A DNA stretch of 64,000 nucleotides from Streptomyces sp. NRRL F-6131 (GTDB taxonomy: Bacteria > Actinomycetota > Actinomycetes > Streptomycetales > Streptomycetaceae), in NCBI GenBank assembly GCA_000719695.1, contig JOHN01000040.1, forward strand, positions 1-64,000, given 5' to 3'. This document shows, piece by piece, positions 61,450-64,000 of this stretch (its first letter is position 1; every line of letters starts with the position of its first letter). Made by a program: the position numbers and the translations under genes. The notes under the pieces are model-generated. The model ran no database searches. It worked only from the letters and a program-made list of their open reading frames with translations, and was not told where the DNA came from.

Positions 61450-62034
61450 ATGACGGCGGTGGAGACGTTCGGGGCGCATCTGGTGCGGGCGAGCACGGGC
61501 ATCCTGGAACGCCTGCCCGAGCCGGTGAGGGTCGAGGTCTACGTCCTCGCCCTCAACATCTGGCGGGTGGACGCCGACGACCGGCGCCCGTACGTCGACA
61601 TCGGCCACAACACCGAGAGCCGGTACCGGGAGGCGGCGGAAACCGATCCCGAGGAAGCGCGCTGGCACTACGCCCACTGGATCCTGGAGGGCTTCGACCG
61701 GCTCGGCAACGTTCCCGAGGACCCGGCCGGTGGTGCGCAGTGGAAGGCGGAGGCCGGTCGCCTCGGCCTTTGGTACGACGGCCCGTTCGACCTCGACCGC
61801 CGCCTGGACGACCCCGAGGTGGCCGCCAGGGCGGACGGGCTGCGGCGGCACTTCCAGGCGAGCGTGATCGACCTCGCCCGCCGGCTCAACGAGAGCGGCA
61901 CGGTGGAGCGGATCTTCGGCCGCCCGCTGCCGGTGGTCGTGTTCGACATGGACTCCCCGGGTTGGGAGGAGGAGGCCACCACGGCCGCCAACCCACCGGA
62001 GCTGATCCGAGAGTTCCTGACGTACTACGGCTGA
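61450..62034 (+). CDS. Hypothetical cytoplasmic protein (194 residues)
   Basis: Acidic, soluble alpha/beta protein starting MTAVETFGAHLVRASTGILE, with VYVLALNIWRVDADDRRPYVDIGHNTE and PLPVVVFDMDSPGWEEEAT. No signal peptide or membrane helix. I do not recognise the family with certainty. The composition and the position next to a repeat-rich accessory zone resemble immunity-type proteins of contact toxins; that is speculation. Start ATG at 61450 with GGGAGG upstream. A hairpin terminator and the hairpin array follow. Confidence 0.75.
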   Translation: MTAVETFGAHLVRASTGILERLPEPVRVEVYVLALNIWRVDADDRRPYVDIGHNTESRYREAAETDPEEARWHYAHWILEGFDRLGNVPEDPAGGAQWKAEAGRLGLWYDGPFDLDRRLDDPEVAARADGLRRHFQASVIDLARRLNESGTVERIFGRPLPVVVFDMDSPGWEEEATTAANPPELIREFLTYYG

Positions 62035-62054
62035 CCGGCCACCGGACGTTCGTT

Positions 62055-62089
62055 CGGCAGCCCCCTTGCTGTTCGCACGGGGGCTGCCG
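62055..62089 (+). terminator. Terminator of the 194-residue gene
   Basis: CGGCAGCCCCC / GGGGGCTGCCG, an 11-bp perfect stem with a 13-nt loop, 20 bp after the stop. First hairpin of the 62.0-63.1 kb array. Confidence 0.8.
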
Positions 62090-62099
62090 TGTGAGCGGA

Positions 62100-62128
62100 G
62101 TGGGAAGTCGGACGGGCCGACTTCCCAC
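62100..62128. repeat. GGAAGTCGG-family hairpin A
   Basis: GTGGGAAGTCGG / CCGACTTCCCAC, a perfect 12-bp stem with a 5-nt loop, preceded by GAGCGGA. First of five related hairpins. Confidence 0.9.
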
Positions 62129-62140
62129 GCGCGGCCGGTT

Positions 62141-62167
62141 CTCCGAGCTGCGCAGCCGGGCTCGGAG
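62141..62167. repeat. Hairpin with CTCCGAGC stem
   Basis: CTCCGAGC (62141-62148) / GCTCGGAG (62160-62167), enclosing a GC-rich inner palindrome. It runs directly into hairpin B. Confidence 0.75.
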
Positions 62168-62198
62168 CAGGAAGTCGAAGAGCTTGACTTCCCACTCC
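62168..62198. repeat. GGAAGTC-family hairpin B (hybrid arms)
   Basis: Left arm GCAGGAAGTC.AAG and right arm CTTGACTTCCCAC. The left flank is of the GCAGG type (as in D and E) but the right flank is of the CCCAC type (as in A and C), so the outer stem is mismatched. It looks like a recombinant of the two subtypes. Confidence 0.8.
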
Positions 62199-62234
62199 AC
62201 GACCCGACCACCCCCGGGCGCCCCACGGATGCCG

Positions 62235-62267
62235 GCTGCCCCTCGCTCGACCCGAGCGAGGGGCAGC
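62235..62267. repeat. CCTCGCTCG-family hairpin 1
   Basis: GCTGCCCCTCGCTCG / CGAGCGAGGGGCAGC, a perfect 15-bp stem with a 3-nt loop. It shares its core with the hairpin at 63001. Confidence 0.9.
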
Positions 62268-62314
62268 GATTCAAGATCGGCTGCTCCTCCCTTGTAGGCG
62301 GAGCCTCGCGTCGG

Positions 62315-62345
62315 AGTGGGAAGTCGGCCGTTCCGACTTCCCACT
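62315..62345. repeat. GGAAGTCGG-family hairpin C
   Basis: AGTGGGAAGTCGG / CCGACTTCCCACT, a perfect 13-bp stem with a 5-nt loop. Confidence 0.9.
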
Positions 62346-62382
62346 TCGCCCCCGAGCCGGCTGTCCAGCGCGTCTTTCCGGT

Positions 62383-62407
62383 GGCCTCCTTGTCGCGCGA
62401 GGAGGCC
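62383..62407. repeat. GGCCTCCT hairpin
   Basis: GGCCTCCT / AGGAGGCC, 8-bp perfect stem with a 9-nt loop, between hairpins C and D. Confidence 0.7.
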
Positions 62408-62466
62408 GCCCGCGCGGGCAGCCACTCATCATCCGATGCTCCTTCGCGGGGAGGCCGAAGTCTGGT

Positions 62467-62503
62467 CGGAGCAGGAAGTCGTCGGCACCGACTTCCTGCT
62501 CCG
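62467..62503. repeat. GGAAGTCG-family hairpin D (terminator of the 122-residue gene)
   Basis: CGGAGCAGGAAGTCG / CGACTTCCTGCTCCG, a perfect 15-bp stem with a 7-nt loop, 18 bp after the stop of the minus-strand gene at 62522, so it can also act as its terminator. Confidence 0.9.
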
Positions 62504-62521
62504 GCGCCGTTAGTGAGGAAC

Positions 62522-62890
62522 TCAGCGGCCGAAGAGCCTGCGCTTCGACTGGGGCGCGGGCGGCGGTTCCTTTGCCTCCGTCACGTCCGAGATCAACTCG
62601 GCCACGGTCAAGCGGAAGTGGACCTGATCGGATCCGTCGGTGATCCGGACCAGCAAGGTGCCGTCCGGAAGCCGGTAGATCCGTCGGCCGTGGCCCGCCT
62701 TGATGGGGGACGGCGATCGCGGTAGGTGGGTCCTGGCCAGCTCCTCCGCCAGGTCACTCGCAGCCTCTCGGTCGGTGGCCTGCTCTTCCCTCGAGAGTTG
62801 CCACCGATGCACGTCTGGGCTGTAGCTGGAGTTGCTCCCGTGGTTCCGGTCCTCCTCGACCAGCACGTACCAGTCCCCGTCCGCGACCAT
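62522..62890 (-). CDS. Hypothetical protein (122 residues)
   Basis: MVADGDWYVLVEEDRNHGSN: a soluble protein with a WYVL strand near the start, a helical middle (EEQATDREAASDLAEELARTH), a strand pair (RRIYRLPDGTLLVRITDGSDQVHFRLTVAEL) and a basic end (SKRRLFGR). I do not recognise the family. The YRLPDGTLLVRI pattern recalls small beta-rich domains found in Streptomyces accessory regions. Start ATG at 62890. Flanked by family hairpins D (after its stop) and E (upstream). Confidence 0.7.
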   Translation of the reverse strand: MVADGDWYVLVEEDRNHGSNSSYSPDVHRWQLSREEQATDREAASDLAEELARTHLPRSPSPIKAGHGRRIYRLPDGTLLVRITDGSDQVHFRLTVAELISDVTEAKEPPPAPQSKRRLFGR

Positions 62891-63000
62891 GCCAGGCCAC
62901 CCCCCTCGATCGAGTGGCGAGTCTAGTAATGTGCCCGCACCGGTTCGCCAAGGTGCTCGATCAAGTGGTGGGCCGACGGGAGAGGCGGGGTGTGGTGGCG

Positions 63001-63025
63001 GCCCTCGCTCGGTTCGAGCGAGGGC
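63001..63025. repeat. CCTCGCTCG-family hairpin 2
   Basis: GCCCTCGCTCG / CGAGCGAGGGC, a perfect 11-bp stem with a 3-nt loop. Like the copy at 62235 it is followed by a GCGAT motif and then, within 50 bp, by a GGAAGTCGG-family hairpin. Confidence 0.9.
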
Positions 63026-63052
63026 CGCGATCCGCTCACAGCGGTGGCGTGT

Positions 63053-63089
63053 CGGAGCAGGAAGTCGGCGGGGCCGACTTCCTGCTCCG
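63053..63089. repeat. GGAAGTCGG-family hairpin E (terminator of the last operon)
   Basis: CGGAGCAGGAAGTCGGC / GCCGACTTCCTGCTCCG, a perfect 17-bp stem with a 3-nt loop, 6 bp after the stop of the minus-strand operon. Confidence 0.92.
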
Positions 63090-63095
63090 GGGTGG

Positions 63096-63341
63096 TCATC
63101 GGGGTATGCGGTGCTGGTCGCGGTCGGGGTTGGTTTCGGGGCTGAAGTGACCGGCCTGGCGGGCGATCCAGGTGTATTCGGTGGTGCCGTCGGGGAGGGT
63201 GCGGAGCTCCCAGCGGCCGTGGCGGGTGATCGGCGGCGGGGGAGGGCCGATCTTCAGGGCGGTGATGACGCCGGTGACCACGGTGGCGACGGCGAGGGCG
63301 AGGAGGACGGCGAAGGCGGCGCCGACGAGGAAGGCGCTCAC
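63096..63341 (-). CDS. Small single-helix membrane protein
   Basis: 81 residues. One N-terminal transmembrane helix (SAFLVGAAFAVLLALAVATVVTGVITAL), then a cytoplasmic or outer tail with RHGRWELRTLPDGTTEYTWIARQ, a strand pair. Function unknown. The GTG at 63341 overlaps the stop of the 77-residue gene (GTGA), so it is the third gene of a tightly coupled operon. Family hairpin E follows immediately. Confidence 0.75.
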   Translation of the reverse strand: MSAFLVGAAFAVLLALAVATVVTGVITALKIGPPPPPITRHGRWELRTLPDGTTEYTWIARQAGHFSPETNPDRDQHRIPR

Positions 63342-63571
63342 CCCGGGGCCACCTCCCTGAGCAGGGTGAGGAGGTTGAGGAGGGTGGAGACCGGGGCGTC
63401 CCCGAAGTCGACGAGGAGGCGGCCGTCGATAGTGGGGGCCGAGACGGCGGCGGAACCCCACTGGAGGCCGAAGGGTCTGCCCCGCTCGTGGAGTTCGCGG
63501 AGGAGGGCGGTGACCTCGGGCTCGGTGTAGGTGCGGAGGATCCGGTCGTGGGGCCCGACGGGGGCGTTCAC
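63338..63571 (-). CDS. Small hypothetical protein (77 residues)
   Basis: VNAPVGPHDRILRTYTEPEV then LLRELHERGRPFGLQWGS and TIDGRLLVDFGDAPVSTLLNLL. It appears to be a compact alpha/beta protein; no family was recognised. GTG at 63571 overlaps the ATPase stop (GTGA) and its own stop overlaps the next start (GTGA), which fixes both ends. The middle position between an anti-sigma-like ATPase and a membrane protein suggests a regulatory partner, by inference. Confidence 0.75.
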   Translation of the reverse strand: MNAPVGPHDRILRTYTEPEVTALLRELHERGRPFGLQWGSAAVSAPTIDGRLLVDFGDAPVSTLLNLLTLLREVAPG

Positions 63572-63933
63572 GCGGCGAAGTCCAGCTCGAACCAGACCAC
63601 CTTGCCGGTCTTGGTGGGGTCGGTGCCGAGGCGGTCGGTGAGGGAGCGCACGAGGTGGAGTCCGCGCCCGGAGATCTCGTAGGGGTCGGCGGAGGTTCGG
63701 GGGGAGGGCAGGTCGGGGCAGTCGTCGCAGACGGCGACGCGGAGGGTGCTCGGCCGGAGGCAGACCAGAACGGCCGGCGCGGGGCAGCCCCCGTGCTGCC
63801 AGGCGTTGACGAAGAGTTCCTGGAAGGCGAGTTCGGCGTCGGCGATGCTGTCCGGGCGCCACCCGGCGGCGTGGAGGAGGGAGCGGAGTTCGGCCCGGAC
63901 GGCGGAGCAGTCGGGCGGGTTGCAGGCACGCAT
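63568..63933 (-). CDS. RsbW-like GHKL ATP-binding protein
   Basis: A 121-residue stand-alone HATPase. The N box is visible as FQELFVNAWQHGG and the G2 region as GRGLHLVRSLTDRLG; the G1 box is VCDDCPDLPSP, without the usual Gly. Such proteins are abundant in Streptomyces and act as anti-sigma or anti-anti-sigma kinases. Four Cys (CNPPDC, GGC, VCLRP, DDC) are more than usual and could make it redox-sensitive. Start ATG at 63933 with TGGAGG six bases upstream. First gene of a three-gene overlapping operon. Confidence 0.87.
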   Translation of the reverse strand: MRACNPPDCSAVRAELRSLLHAAGWRPDSIADAELAFQELFVNAWQHGGCPAPAVLVCLRPSTLRVAVCDDCPDLPSPRTSADPYEISGRGLHLVRSLTDRLGTDPTKTGKVVWFELDFAA

Positions 63934-64000
63934 GGCGAACCTCCAGAGGGAGGGCAGGGAGGGGGAGGAGCGTCGACGGATGCGCCACCGTGAACGAGGC

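Overview
This window comes from a very GC-rich actinomycete chromosome, almost certainly Streptomycetaceae (Streptomyces or Kitasatospora). The evidence is gene content: a DasR/DasABCD chitooligosaccharide locus with dre operators, a PdtaS kinase beside WblE (a WhiB1-type protein), a SigH/anti-sigma pair, nickel superoxide dismutase with its maturation protease, a multifunctional 2-oxoglutarate dehydrogenase (Kgd), and many GTG starts with translationally coupled (GTGA/ATGA) junctions. No rRNA, tRNA, CRISPR array, transposase or phage gene was recognised. It reads as chromosomal core, with an accessory, repeat-rich right end.

Layout, left to right. 0-6.5 kb: a cellulose-synthase-like glycosyltransferase coupled to a truncated secreted or anchored protein, a DUF2510 membrane protein, a GNAT acetyltransferase, a GlxA-type regulator and a histidine phosphatase. 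6.5-8.6 kb: a sodium:solute symporter with its DUF3311 partner and a Crp-like site upstream. 8.7-17.8 kb: the amino-sugar locus, with dasR divergent from dasA-dasB-dasC-dasD, a second dre-controlled binding protein without its own permeases, and a two-SIS-domain enzyme. 18-24 kb: PdtaS (with two unexpected dre-like sites), WblE (with a Crp-like site), a diacylglycerol/sphingosine-type lipid kinase, and prsH-sigH. 24-28.5 kb: acetyltransferase, SnoaL-like protein, and a corrinoid ABC importer behind a cobalamin riboswitch. 28.6-30.3 kb: sodN, sodX and a CGNR regulator. 30.4-34.5 kb: a polar amino-acid ABC importer with two binding proteins. 35-42 kb: malic enzyme, an alcohol-dehydrogenase-like oxidoreductase whose stop codon lies in a 7-bp repeat tract, a PadR/DUF4097 pair, a 59-residue DUF6104 protein and a Ser/Thr kinase. 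42-54 kb: kgd, a two-component system, a rhomboid-like protein, lon (with ClgR and HspR/HAIR-like operators), GtrA and ROK proteins. 54-59.5 kb: a YhgE-like membrane protein divergent from a MarR regulator, an MFS exporter, and a Pit phosphate transporter with a PHO box. 59.6-64 kb: an NlpC/P60 cell-wall hydrolase with a GTPT-repeat tail, unknown genes, and a three-gene overlapping operon headed by an RsbW-like ATPase.

How it fits together: amino-sugar sensing (DasR) appears to reach beyond sugar uptake, to a paralogous binding protein and possibly to the PdtaS/WblE signalling pair. The proteostasis gene lon carries two classical stress operators, and phosphate, corrinoid and carbon transport each have a recognisable cis element.

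The least explained structure is at 62.0-63.1 kb: ten hairpins in about 1 kb. Five share the core GGAAGTCG(G)/(C)CGACTTCC, and their stems show compensatory changes. Other notable signals are a 3' relic of a dasD-like gene in front of the SIS gene, and tandem repeats at or over the ends of several genes. Starts were chosen by eye from ribosome-binding sites and homology; alternatives are noted where they matter.
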